A stretch of DNA of 64,000 nt, taken from Maylandia zebra. Its lineage: Eukaryota; Chordata; Actinopteri; Cichliformes; Cichlidae. The position numbers were made by a program, and so were the translations under genes. The notes below the pieces were generated by a model, which worked only from the letters and a program-made list of their open reading frames with translations, was not told where the DNA came from and did no database searches. Of the stretch, positions 24,550-35,819 are shown one piece after another. Position 1 is the first letter of the stretch. Every line of letters begins with the position of its first letter. The stretch is taken from assembly GCF_041146795.1 (NCBI RefSeq), contig NC_135185.1, positions 23,332,529 to 23,396,528 of the forward strand, read 5' to 3'.

Positions 24550-27024
24550 TCTTTATTTTCATTTTGACACTATCAGACATATACAGTAAAACACAACATT
24601 TGGCAAAATACAATGATTTGGCAAAAAAAAAGTATTGATTGACTAACAGATTATTTCAGTGAACTGGCATTAAAATCAAATTTTTTTGGGATACCCAGTC
24701 ATATAGCATCCAGAGAATCACTTCTGGGTGCATCAGTGAACCTCTCACAGATTCAAACTGGACAACAGAGAAGCCGCAGCTCCTTTTCTTTGTTTTTGTG
24801 CAAAAAAAAGAGAGAGAAGATAAAGAAGACTTATGCGGCCCAAAAAGATAAAATGAAAAAAACTTTTTTTCTTAAAGTCACCAACCACATTGGACAAGAA
24901 AGCTTTGTTTTCATACATGAGATTGGACTGTACAATATGAAACCATGACTGGCAGCTTCATAGTTATCCTGTGGGACGTGCCAAGGTCTTGGAGGACAGT
25001 TTATAAACTCACAATAGCTTCATCTAAGACGACAACTGGCACAGTGAGTCACACTACTCGAAATGAATAAAAGTGCTGTATTTCTGCTGCATTTTGGCAC
25101 AACTTTTTCAATTAGGTCATGCCAACAGGATTGCCACCAAATATAAACAAAGAAGAAAAAAAAATCACTCCTCAAATGTAAAAGTGCCTGCCTTGATGAA
25201 AATGTCCACCTCAAAACCGTTAAAAGCATCATTTCAGATGCTCTTAATTCTTTTTCAAGTGTCTCTCCCTTTAACTTAATTCACAGCCACTCAAAGCACC
25301 GGGCATTACTTACAAATGTACAGCGCAGTCACAGTCACTTCCAGACAACAACTGCATGATATAAAGAGATTTACCATGAAAAATATATACAATGCTGCTG
25401 GAGTTCCCACTGTCTGCTAGACATAAAGGAATGATCTGTGTTTTGGGCTGGTTTGATCCAATTCCTGCTTCAGTTCACTACAGTGTTTATGTACAGAGTC
25501 CACTATGGCATTTGGAACCGTACTCCATAAGAAAAATAATTGGTTTCATCCTATTTTACATCAATGGTCCCTTTGAAATTGAAGAAATGTTAACCTCACT
25601 GTTTTTATACTTTGACACAGAAGCTCATCTTGCATAAAATGTTGACAAGAATTTGTACAGTACTTTCTGTAAAAAACATAAATCTCTGTTAATAGCTGCT
25701 GAGTGCTGTTGCAATGCATTGTTCAATGAATTAGCCGTTCCAACAACATCTGAATGTGATGCAATATCTGCGATATATGCAGATACCGAGCTGTCTTTTT
25801 GTAGTGTGGTCTCAAGGGTGTGGTGCAGTGCTAAAACAATCAGAATCACATGGAAACACTCGCTCCCAGACAACACTGAGGTATGATGATTCATACAAAA
25901 ATACGGGTAACCTTGCAGCAGCCATAAAGATCACATCTTTCACATCTTAAGTTATAATGTGTGATGAGAGTACAGCACCTAAGTGAAGAGCTTAAGCAAA
26001 TGCTTGTACTACGTGCTCATTTTGTGCTCTTTCTGCTAAATGCAGTCAGTCAAAAATGACAGACTTTCCAAATTAAGATGCAATGTGAGGAGGTGTGTGT
26101 GGGAGTTTCATATTGCAGTACAATGGCTCTGTGCTGTTCTATCATCATCATCCACATGGAATCCAAAACACCGTGACAAAATTACAAAAGACAATGAACA
26201 ATTCACAGCAATATTAATTAGCAACCTCCCTCTCACATAACAGTGACATCTTCTGTCGGATACCAAGGTAAAGATCGCCAAATCCAATCTACAAATACAT
26301 TGACCATCTGCCTTAGTGTAAGTATGTGAAAATAACAGTTTGATTAGCAGTGCAAATGCAAACTTATAAAAATATGGGAAAAAAATTACAGCTACATAAT
26401 TCCAAAAATACACAATATGTACATGACCCTATTGAACCATTTTCACATTGGAGTTTAGTAAACAATGCATAGGTGAATTCATCACTAGCACAGATGAGAT
26501 TGTTTTTTATCATATAATGCCTCATTTGAATAAATATTACATAAATATTTTCACTTTTATGTCAGCCCCTCTTCTCCAGCTAACACTTTCCCCAATTTCA
26601 GCTTGTGCCACTTCATAAGCAGGGGATAATAAAAAACAAAAACTTGCATCATGAATGTTATCAGAACATTTATACAATCATGCAATCACACTAAAAAATA
26701 GGACAAAATCATTTAAAAAAAATAGCAGCAGATGAGGTTATGTTAAGTAAAACATGGTCAGAAATAATTTTAAAAAAAAACTGTGCACTTGTAAATCATA
26801 AAAAATAAATTAAAAATTATAAATTAAAAACTCAAAAGGCAAAGTAAGGCTTAACTAAAATTCAAAGGACAAAAAAAGAACAAGCTAGATGTGTCACTGG
26901 GCCTCTGAACCAATAGAAAGACACCATTCAGCTGCTCACGACAGAACAGCAACGAACCTTTGTGTTAACTGAAGGACAAAAATTTTACAGTACTGCCTTC
27001 AACAACATAACAAAAATCACACAG
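24550..27024 (-). other. fut9 B 3' UTR region
   Basis: The minus strand downstream of fut9 B is homologous to 13540-15180 as far as about 26488. Then follows an A/T-rich stretch of about 500 bases not found in unit A, with no recognised content, and then the solo LTR target site. A minus-strand poly(A) signal is placed near 24550 by analogy with unit A. Confidence 0.5.
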
Positions 27025-27722
27025 TGTGATGGGATCAGCCACACATGGGTAAATCAGTCCATTTGTTCACTTTATTAGTTTGTTTTGCAGTTTTCTTCAT
27101 TAATATAATTCATTAATCATTTGGTTAAACCTAACACTGATATTATGAGGCGCGCACATAATAGCGTTGTGTGGTTTTTCTAAAAATGTTTTCTGTTATA
27201 TTAATTATGTTTTTGGGTTTTTTTTGAGTTACCTGGGTTTGGGCGGTGGCTGTTTCCTGTCTGGGAAAAAGGGACCTTCTTCTTCTAAATTTTTATTGTT
27301 GGTTGTGGGGGCAAAAGGCATGGCTGAGGACTCTGGGAACAATAGGCCTGCTCAGAAGGACCAACCATGTGCTCATCAGGAACAGGGATGTTTTAGGTTT
27401 ACTTAGGTTATTCTGTGCTTAGTTAATATTAGAGTGTGTTTTTGTTTTCCCCCTATTGTGTGTAAACGGCCAAACCACTATAAAAGCTACTCTCTTGTGT
27501 CTTTGTAATTAGGGTGGTTTGTGAGTTAAGTTATGTCCACTTTGTTTGTTTAAGCTTCTGAAAATTACTTTTTGTAGAGTTACATTTAGTTGACCTCTTT
27601 TATGGGCTTGCTACTTATGTTTTTGAATTTAGTCTTTTTTGAACTTTTTGAGGGTTAAAATAAAGAAAACCCTTTTTGAAGAAATTTTTTTACCTGTGTT
27701 CTTGGCTGCTTAGCCCCTCACA
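27025..27722 (-). mobile_element. solo LTR of a retrovirus-like element
   Basis: This is a 698-bp fossil with TG...CA ends (TGTGATGGG and CCCCTCACA) flanked by the 5-bp duplication CACAG (27020-27024 and 27723-27727). Read on the plus strand it has a TATA-like TATAAAAGC at about 27480 and AATAAA at about 27659, as expected of an LTR read in that direction, so its transcriptional sense is probably plus. The strand given here is only that of the host gene. Unit A lacks it, so it post-dates the duplication. No internal region or second LTR is present. The family was not determined. Confidence 0.75.
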
Positions 27723-27739
27723 CACAGCCCTTCAAATCT

Positions 27740-28822
27740 CTAACCGCCCCAGTACCACTTATCAAGGCTATTGAATGCCTTGTATTCCTTGTGCCTTCGC
27801 AAGTAATCACAAGCCAGGCATGTGTGCTCTGCCCAAAAATAGGCCTTCTTTACTTTAAAGTGTCGCCGCCACTCAAAGTACCTGAGGTACATTTCCTCAT
27901 TTTTGTCCAGGAGCAGCAGGTAATCAGCCAATTCCTTGGGCGAGCTGAAGTCGTCAACATGAATGAAGGAGTCTCCCTGGATAAAGTTCTCGTAATTCTG
28001 CCTGGGTGGGCCGAGAACCACTGGCACTGTCCCCACTGAGAGTGGGTTGTACAGTTTCTCAGTAATGTAATCTTTGTGGATGGAGTTCTCAAACGCCAGA
28101 TAGAACTTGCAGCTGGCGATGGTGGGAAAGTAGTCTTGGTCAGAGATGTACTCCCCAAAGGCCTGTCCATATGCATGAACCTCAATGTGTTTGTAGAGTT
28201 CATTATAATATTTCACCCGCACGTGATCCTGGTTCCAGTTGCTTACAATCCAGCAAATCAGCTTGTTTTTGCTGGGTGGTACAAAATCCTCTTCCCCTTC
28301 TGCTGCTACGATGGACCCATAAGGCACTTCAATGTCAGCATCCTGACGGTAATTGAGAGTCAGATTAAACAGGTTCTCTATCCCAGGCAGCTGGGACGAA
28401 TGGGATGGCGACTCAAAGTTCATCCATATCCACTTCTGGAACGACGGTCGCTGCAGCGGCGGCAGATTGGACAGGTCAGTGCTGATGTCCCGGTGATGGA
28501 TGACGACTCCATCAGACTTATTGTAGAAGTTCCTGTCTGCTGTGATGAAGCAGCCATCAATGTTAAAGAGAGAGCTGCAGACGCTCAGGTCGTACGTTTG
28601 TCCGAAGGGCCAGAGCCAGATCAGCAGAGTGGTCACGTTTTTATCGCTCTTGGTGGAGAAGAGGTTCTTGACCCGGTCTGTGGATACTGTTGACTCTACA
28701 GGACCTGATAACCAGCTTGTAGATGGTTTAAAATACATCAAAAACAGAGTCACAAAGCATCCCAGTATAAAAGTACCAAGCAGAAGGGGTCGCAGAATTC
28801 TGTGAAAAGGTGCAGATGGCAT
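27740..28822 (-). CDS. fut9: alpha-1,3-fucosyltransferase 9-like, copy B, intact
   Basis: This gene encodes a Golgi type II membrane enzyme of family GT10 that transfers fucose from GDP-fucose in alpha-1,3 linkage to GlcNAc of N-acetyllactosamine, giving Lewis x type glycans. The single coding exon starts MPSAPFHRILRP at 28822, just inside an acceptor at 28831-28832; an earlier in-frame ATG at 28843 lies in the intron. The product is 360 aa against 359 in human FUT9. The order is a short cytosolic tail, a membrane anchor at residues 9-29, WLWPFGQTYDL, the acceptor motif VIHHRDIS, WIWMNFESP, CWIVSNWNQDHVRVKYYNEL, the GT10 donor motif FYLAFENSIHKDYITEKLYN, and a Cys-rich end (HTCLACDYLRRH) stopping at DKWYWGG. 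N-glycosylation sites include NVTT and NLTL. A solo LTR starts 12 bases past the stop codon. It is probably the only working fut9 of the pair. Confidence 0.93.
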   Translation of the reverse strand: MPSAPFHRILRPLLLGTFILGCFVTLFLMYFKPSTSWLSGPVESTVSTDRVKNLFSTKSDKNVTTLLIWLWPFGQTYDLSVCSSLFNIDGCFITADRNFYNKSDGVVIHHRDISTDLSNLPPLQRPSFQKWIWMNFESPSHSSQLPGIENLFNLTLNYRQDADIEVPYGSIVAAEGEEDFVPPSKNKLICWIVSNWNQDHVRVKYYNELYKHIEVHAYGQAFGEYISDQDYFPTIASCKFYLAFENSIHKDYITEKLYNPLSVGTVPVVLGPPRQNYENFIQGDSFIHVDDFSSPKELADYLLLLDKNEEMYLRYFEWRRHFKVKKAYFWAEHTCLACDYLRRHKEYKAFNSLDKWYWGG

Positions 28823-28830
28823 ACTCTGTC

Positions 28831-29804
28831 CTAAAAAGGGCAAACCAAAGAGAAAAATACCACACAGTCAGCAGGACACAACATCAGGACTGATCATCTT
28901 ATCGGGCTTTACATACTACCAACATGTAATAATGTCTACTGGATCATTGACTCTGAACAGAATCTGTGCCTTTAAATACTTAGTGGTATGAATATATACT
29001 GTGTGGTGTGTAAGGCAATAGTTTGCATCGGTGCTCAAATAAAACTGCTAAATAAAACTGTGATGCCTCCTACAACATATTGCAATACAAACCTGGCGGA
29101 TTTTACTGAATGCTGAAATCCAAGCAAGAGTAGAGGTTGTGGGAATTTGAGGGAACAGCTCCTACATCGGATCGAAGCTTGGGTTAACCTCCTCTGTGAT
29201 TCGGTGCTCATAGGAAAACAAATTGCAGGATGGAGCTAGAAGATGCTTCTTTGCTCTTAGGCTGAATAATAACGATCCTTAATGACTGAATGAAGTGTGT
29301 TTGATCTTGAATTTACTGGTCTTCTTAATGATGCCTCCTTTATACAAGCAAAAAGAGAAAATGGGAGAGAATCTATTAAGCCAGAAAAAGAGACAAAAAG
29401 CAAGCACTTTGATGACCCCTCCCATTTTGCCTACTCTCTCCATACTTGACCACAGGTATGCTATAATCAGTCTTGGCATAACAAATTAGTTTAGTGGCTT
29501 TTTTCCTAGTTAGTAGTGATATGAATTTATTTTGGACTTTCCTGTTAGTTGGCTCCTATGAAAGTTTATTTTTTATCAGTAGTGTAAAAAAATCTTTCTC
29601 GGGGATACAAACAGGTTTTAAGCTTGGACAGAGAGAGCTTCGTTAGCCAATTCTTGTTAGCTCATGAACTTTGAGTTCATTAGTGCAGTGGTGGTTCTTG
29701 AACTCACTTACTAGGTTTAAGACACTAGGTTATGTGTAGGGAATCTGAAGGAAACGGTTTCCAGGGCCTACTCCGTGGAGCGGCTTCCTCCGAGGCGTGG
29801 ACGT
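28831..29804. other. fut9 B 5' flank
   Basis: This begins as the intron before the fut9 coding exon. It is homologous to 16318-16980 apart from the LINE insert in unit A and extra bases here at about 29100-29400. No coding exon was seen. Confidence 0.5.
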
Positions 29805-29904
29805 CTATCAGCAGAGAATGTACCTTCACCTATCAGCAGAGAATGTACCTTCACCTATCAGCAGAGAATGTACCTTCACCTATCAGCAGAGAATGTCCCT
29901 TAAC
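29805..29904. repeat. 25-bp minisatellite, four copies
   Basis: A 25-base unit beginning CTATCAGCAGAG is repeated four times head to tail. The first three copies are identical and the fourth carries a few changes at its end. The plus frame reads as a repeated LSAENVPSP-like peptide, but because 25 is not a multiple of three, successive copies change frame. It is therefore not a coding repeat. Confidence 0.95.
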
Positions 29905-31235
29905 ACAGTCAAATATATTCTCAAGTAATATTCAAGCATGCCATTCAGCGTGTTAGTACGAGCTCGGGAGCAGCTTGGGAGAACAAGAAAACAGAGACTG
30001 CTTCAGGTTGTCTTCCCAAATTGACTCAACTTTATTCACAAGTACAACAGTTTATATAGAGGGACAAATTCATGAGTCAGCAGATTCTCAGTTTAAACCA
30101 GTACAGACCAAGATAAGGGAGCGTCTTCCTGCCCATGGGTGAAGAAGCATCCTTTGTGTAGTTTATTAGTTCAGATACAATTGTGATTATCTCAGCGACA
30201 TATTTTCAAGGCACAAAACAAAGAGTTCTTTCATTAGTGAAATCTGAAACAAACCATTTGGCCTTCAACAGGCGTCTAAAAGATTAAGAAACTAATGTAG
30301 CTGAGGGAGTGATCTCTGTGGTATTTCAACCTTGTACCAGCCTGTGATTCTCACACATCAATTCTTGGGTCAAAGAGAAAAATAACTAAAACAAAGGGGC
30401 CTTATTGAATGACAGAGTTTTCCTGTATAATGTCACTATAAAACAATATCCAGTAAATGCTACCATGGTACTAAAATACCTAACAGAATCCACTGAGTCA
30501 CCTGTTACATTAATGTGGGTAGAGATATATGCTTGGGAACACCTCAGTGGTTTTGATGGGATCACTGGTTTAACCAGTTGCCACTCACTTAACCCCTACT
30601 TTTAACTGCCTAAAGGCTAGGGTTAAGTTAGATGGTTTTGGTTGCGAGAGTAGGAGGACTGTTCTCCAGCTTCCTTGGCTTGTCCCTGACTTGTAATCGG
30701 CTCCTTCATTAGAGTCACTGAATCAGTGCCCAAAGGCTTTTGTCTTATAAACTGTAGAACACTTTGTTAGTAACTTGTTGTGGTGCAGGACCTTAATATT
30801 GCGACAACATATCGCGTTTGGTTAGGATTATTTGTTGCTGCTTTTGGTTGTAACTTGGGTTTTGGCTGTTATGCTCTTTTGTTCTGGATATCTTACTATT
30901 GTCTGTGTCCAGTATAGAAACTTTGTCATCCTTAAGCTGTGTACACACTGGAACTGATTCTCCTGTTGCGTGTCGCTTTAAAGCTGGCAGCTGGTGGCTT
31001 GCGGATGTTTCAAATTCTGGTTGCCATATTTACCACCAGATCATATGTTAATTAGTGATATCCTGCATTCTCATTAGTAGTCACTTCAGTCAGTTGCCTG
31101 GGATTTGAAAAATGTTTACTCCAGGCTCCACTAACTTCATGCAGTGATAATTTCACCCATAGTCACTGAATGTCCTTGACTTTTCGCCATGTTGCACTTC
31201 CGGTTTGAAAATAGCTTTTTTCACATGTGGAACCA
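29905..31235. other. unit B spacer
   Basis: No gene was recognised. From about 31050 onward the sequence aligns with the unit A flank at 23330-23470, up to the point where the TIR element is inserted. The part at 29960-30400 looks repeat-like (ACTCAACTTTATTCACAAG) but could not be assigned. Confidence 0.4.
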
Positions 31236-31562
31236 CACTCTAAAAAGTAATTCATCAGGCCTTTTACCACCACTTGATTAAATCCATGGCTGCCACATAA
31301 AAATTCTAATTTATTGATTAAGATAGACCTTCTAAGTTGCAAACTTTATTTTTTTGGGTTGTGTTGAAATAATAATGTTGGTAATTACATTAAATTAATT
31401 TTATATGTAATTTGAAATTAAATCCCAATGTTAGTGGGTTCAAAATAAAATTCAAGTTGTAATTACTTAAAGAAATTTAATACATAACTTATTTTTTTCC
31501 ACTGTAACTTCTGATTTCAAATTCCCTCCCCTACCGACTTAACTAGCTGGGCAAATTCACAC

Positions 31563-32906
31563 ATGTTGAGTTGCATGGTGCAAGCTTTTGTAAAAGACAT
31601 TTCAAGGTAAGTAACATTTCATTTACAAATAACAGTTCTACCAAAGCAAAGCATTTGTGCTAGTCACCTGTAGTGGATTTGTGTATGATGTGATGCTCAT
31701 ACAGATAAGGAAATACTTTGCACTACCACATGTAGCTAATGCTAGCCATTCTAAACTTTAGCACAGCAGAGGATAAGACTTATAAAGTTTCATTTGACAA
31801 AAGTCTTCAGCTAGAGAGTGCAACTGTGGCTAGGAAAAGCGTGGTTAAAGTTTTGCTACACAGTGCAATCTAATTTCGATCTTAGGCTGATTTTGTTTTT
31901 CTTTTTACCAAAATTGGAAGCCTTAAACTGTGAATAGTTTTGTCAGAGGGATAACCTAGAGGCTTCTTTTTTCCATCTGGCTCACCTATTTTATGTCTTT
32001 ATAAAACTTGCATGACCTATACGTAATATTACATTGTAAATGATTTTGGTTAGTATTGTGATACAGCTTAAAGTAAGTATTGTTCTTGATCTTAAGAGCT
32101 GTAGCTATCTTTGTTTTGTTTTTTTGGGTTTTTTTTTTTTTTTTTAAATCAGATTGTGTGAAATATTGTTAATGTCATTCAAATAGCATTATTCTGGCAT
32201 TAACAATGTGAATCTACTTAATATTAAGACTTTATGTAAGCAGTTAGTATAGTGTGATAATCTAGGGTCATTAGTGCTTTGTTAAGTTGGGACACATTTT
32301 TTACAAAATGGGCTGGGAGTGAACAATGTGTAAATTCGAAACCTCTGCAAAAACAGGGTTGCTAAAACATTAGAGATTACACCACGGTTATGGTGGGGAA
32401 GTCTCCCTTGTCTTCACCAAGATTGTTTTTGTTCCCTCAAAACTTGGGGTAGCCTTAGATCACTTCTATCCTCTTTAAATAATGTATTACAGCATTCATT
32501 AATGCAGTATAGCTAATAGTCTGCAAGGTTTAATTCTTCTGTTTGTGTGGTCTACAGATAAAGGAGGAGTTCAAGAGAATAACCACTGTAAGCCTTGAAT
32601 GGCTACACTTGACCATTGCACCCCAAAACTGATGGATGTCATTTTATCAAGGGGAGGAGCTAAGGGAGTGAGAATCAGGCAGATCAAGGACATGCTTCTT
32701 GAGGTAGGACAACTATTTAGACTTTGGGTAGCTTTGAAATGCACTTTGTTGTCAGTCACCCATGTATGTTATACTCACACTTTATTTTTTCTTAAATAGC
32801 ACAATACAATTGAAACACGCAGAGAAGTAGCCATCTGCTGCCTTATCACTTTCCTTGGAGAGAAGGACGAGGACCTTTTCATGGAGTTTGGTGTAAGTAA
32901 TTCAGC

Positions 32907-32990
<84 letters not shown>

Positions 32991-33330
32991 CCATTGATCA
33001 TCTGAATTCATTAAGATTCAGTAAGTATAAAAGTCTAATCTATAATTCACTAACCTATTTTTTAAAATTTGCTTTACAAGGACACCAAAGAACTTAAGGC
33101 AGGTGATGAAAACTGCCATCATCAGTGACCGGTACACCCCTGGATCTAACCATAAGACTGCAACCATTGTGGTGGAGGAAACAAAAATAATGGAGGGCCA
33201 GAATTTCCCAAGGTGCTGTGTTTTGCTCATGGGCATAATATATGCTCTCAATCTGAGCTAATGCAAATATACTTTTGAAGTTGTTCAGAAGCTGTTCCTT
33301 GACCTTGATGGAACCATCATTATGTTAAAG
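31563..33330 (+). pseudogene. SAMD3-like multi-copy fish gene, decayed, inside the TIR element
   Basis: Four possible exons keep splice sites. They are 31563-31606 (MLSCMVQAFVKDIS, donor GTAAGT), 32558-32703 (EEFKRITTVSLEW, then PKLMDVILSRGGAKG), 32800-32893 (TRREVAICCLITFLGEKDED) and 33081 to about 33330 (TPKNLRQVMKTAIIS, CCVLLMGIIYALNLS, KYTFEVVQKLFLDLDG). These strings match, from memory, the C-terminal part of the abundant 'sterile alpha motif domain-containing protein 3-like' proteins of fish. The second exon changes frame near 32598, the frame is inconsistent across the third junction, and a TAA falls in frame after ALNLS near 33260. No SAM domain itself is seen. The true function is unknown. 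Retained introns exclude a simple retrocopy. Confidence 0.55.
32909..32989. repeat. (TG)40 microsatellite
   Basis: This is an uninterrupted TG run beginning about 16 bases downstream of the third-exon donor of the SAMD3-like remnant. Confidence 0.97.
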
Positions 33331-34121
33331 ATGTTGACTCTGTTTCAAAAATTGTTAACTGTTTTGAATCCTGTATGTGTAAAATTGATCTTAAAGGTGT
33401 TTGCTACATTGTGTAATAGAAAGATGCAAGATCTTGTAAAGTTTGGTAGGCATTGAAAGTTAACATTTACTGAACACTTGCATGGAAGTATTACTGCAAC
33501 AAAATGTTTTCTAAGTAGATTTTTTACCAATTGAACACATTTGTTTCTGTGGTGTTAAATACATAAAGGCATATTCTATAACTTGGCTGTGATGGTATAA
33601 ATCTAAATTTCTGGTTTATTTTCACTTTTTAAATACAAAGTGTTGAAATGCCTACTGTTAAAAAAATAAAAAAGTTATTTGATAAAAAAAAATGTTGAAT
33701 GAATTCCTTTCTTAAAAGCTATTACAATAAAAAAAAAAATAAGAGAAAGCTAAAATGATGATAATAATGATGAAAATCAGCAACTTAATATTTTAAATAA
33801 TGAACTTTAAAAAATTGTTTTTGTAATTGCTGTAATTAATTACATAACACTTAAAAATCATTTCAAATAATGTGGAAAAAGTAATTGGAGGAACATAATT
33901 TTTATGAGTAAACAACTTAAAAATATGTTTTTAAGCTACCAAATATTACGTAAATGGTAATTCAAATCACCTTTGATTATGGAGGATAATTTAATTCCCG
34001 TAACTCAATATAGTTTGTTGGTTCAATCTAATTTCGACATAAGTTATCATAACTCAAAAAGACTAATGGAAACTGTTGCGTTAATTTTTTTTGTTGAGCT
34101 TAAACAATAGTTTTTAGAGTG

Positions 34122-35819
34122 CATATGGAGGTTTGGGATATGACTGTCCAGTTAAGCTACCTAGCATGTCACTGTTTGCTTTCTAGTTATTCCTCCTCTG
34201 TCTTGGTCTGTTCTGTTCTCTTAAAAATGCTCCTAGAAGTATCAAGACTGTAGAAAGAGTAGCTGACAGTACTAGCAGAGTTGATATAAAACTTTTTAAT
34301 AGGCCTATAGTATTTGTCAGTCTATAATCTTTAACATGACAAGTGCCAGAGAAATGGCTTTTTGTAAAAAAGAAGCATATCTGTCATCGCTTGGCTAACT
34401 GTCAAATACCTGCATCCACACACTCACCATGACTGAGCTAGGCATTGTACAGTTCTTAATTCAATTGTGGTTCTTTCAAACTCCATTACTTTGTGGGTTT
34501 CCCTATGTTCTGTGCCCACTGAGCTACTTCATAGCGCCACAGAGAAAGCTTGTATTTCCAGCATGCATGCAGAGATGAGCTTAATCTCTACAAACAAGTG
34601 TATAAGGCAAAACAAAACTTCTCACACAAATAGTCAGGTAGTCCTAGATAGTCCTAGATATCTTTTAAAAGTTTCCAGTTAGGCATGGATGTAGGTTGTT
34701 ATTTTGGGTATCCACTGTGTGTTGTAAGAGAATGCTGCCATCTTAAGGCTGAGAAGAATAGAAGAGCTCTCTGGGGCTCAGCACACCTGCATTTGGCACA
34801 GAGGCCACACAAGCCTGACATGCCAAGTGCAGAATCAAAGCTTGAGAGACGATTTTTCTTCCATGCATCCCTGAAGCATATCTGAATCAGTAAAATCAAA
34901 GGAAAGGGTAACATGCATCCATGCTTCATCCAAATCTTTGACTTTGTTACACAGATATGCACCAAGTGGACACACAAGTCAGAGATGGATTGAGATAAGA
35001 GCCAAATGAGTGCCACTCATTTTAAAGGCTTATGGTATCAATACATTTTCATGTAGGGACAATCCTCTTACAGCACTCAACCATGCCTCCTGTGAGCTGC
35101 AGTGATAAGCTCTGTGGTTAACAGGATGCATCCCATGCATGCCATGATGTGCTGGTGTCAATTATATAAAACACCCCATAGGATGGAGGTTGACCTGTAT
35201 TGCAGTGATCAGGTCAGGCCTTTGAAGTTCCAGTGTCTCCAATGTGATTATTTAAAGAAGGTGCACAATGTTTTATTTATTTATTTAGATATGTCTTTCT
35301 ATCTCTAAACCACCAAAATGAGACTAAGGGGAGACTCCTGCAGCTCATTCACATTTTAAAAAAAGCATAGCTGTGATTTTGTTAAATGCATTGTGATGTA
35401 TTTGGGACACAGAAAGAGCACCGCATGGGTGAGTAGTCTGCAGCGAGGCCACGTTTGAAGTGGCTGGAGAGCAGTAAGGGGAGGAAAAAAACGCAGTCAC
35501 ACATTTTCTGTGGCAATATCAGTCACAGAAATCTCAAATCCCAAACAGCGTTTTGTAACGGGTATGCAAAGGCTAAAGCTGCACATGTACACCAAAATTG
35601 TTGTCTTTAGATTGCAACTCATAATTTCTGGAAGGAGCTCCGCACTGGCTGAAAACGGACACTCCATCTCAGGTGAGAATTAATTTCCAGCCACCGAGCA
35701 CTGAAGGTCATTTCAAAACGTGACGCTGTAGTGGAGCCACTCTTTAAAATGGTTGTCTTTTGGCGTGACACTGCATTGAAGTTGATGGGAATAATAAAGA
35801 TACACTGGAATATTTTCCA
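34122..35819. other. unit B upstream flank (right part)
   Basis: This continues the flank interrupted by the TIR element. It aligns with 23480-24030 of unit A through GCTCCTAGAAGTATCAAG, TCTAAACCACCAAA, GCATTGTGATGTATTT and TTGAAGTTGATGGG. It also carries about 900 bases (34350-35190) not matched in unit A. No coding exon was recognised. Confidence 0.55.

Larger units (their letters stand above)
31236..34121 (+). mobile_element. TIR element carrying a spliced gene remnant
   Basis: The ends are CACTCTAAAAA and its inverse TTTTTAGAGTG. Unit A reads straight through the same place (TGTGGACATACGCTCC near 23475-23490), so the 2886-bp block is an insertion made after the duplication. Both edges coincide with the inverted repeats within a few bases. 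The outer 300 or so bases on each side are A/T-rich, and no clear target duplication remains. No transposase motif was seen. The only coding content is the SAMD3-like gene remnant at 31563-33330 on the plus strand, with introns. The superfamily is unknown. Confidence 0.65.
24051..35800. repeat. tandem duplication unit B (intact fut9 copy plus upstream flank)
   Basis: This is the second unit of the duplication described for 12970-24050. The junction falls close to 24050, where the end of the unit A flank (TTGAAGTTGATCT) meets the start of the unit B 3' block (TATCCTGCAATTAAAG). The equivalent outer end in unit B is near 35790 (TTGAAGTTGATGGG). Unit B alone carries about 500 extra bases at roughly 26488-26990, the solo LTR at 27025-27722 and the TIR element at 31236-34121. 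Confidence 0.8.

Noticed and set aside
28076-28693. 205-codon plus-strand open frame, and its partner at 15462-15893
   Set aside because: Both are antisense to the fut9 exon and exist because that exon is conserved. They have no features of their own.
28823-28843. Upstream ATG that would add seven residues to fut9 B
   Set aside because: It lies within the sequence around a conserved splice acceptor (TTTTTAG). The ATG at 28822 matches the human start, and the same layout is seen in copy A.
29805-29904. CRISPR-like array
   Set aside because: The four repeats abut with no spacers and the genome is animal; it is a minisatellite.
29960-30400. Possible further LTR-type repeat
   Set aside because: ACTCAACTTTATTCACAAG and neighbouring text look repeat-like, but no paired ends, target duplication or coding remains were found.
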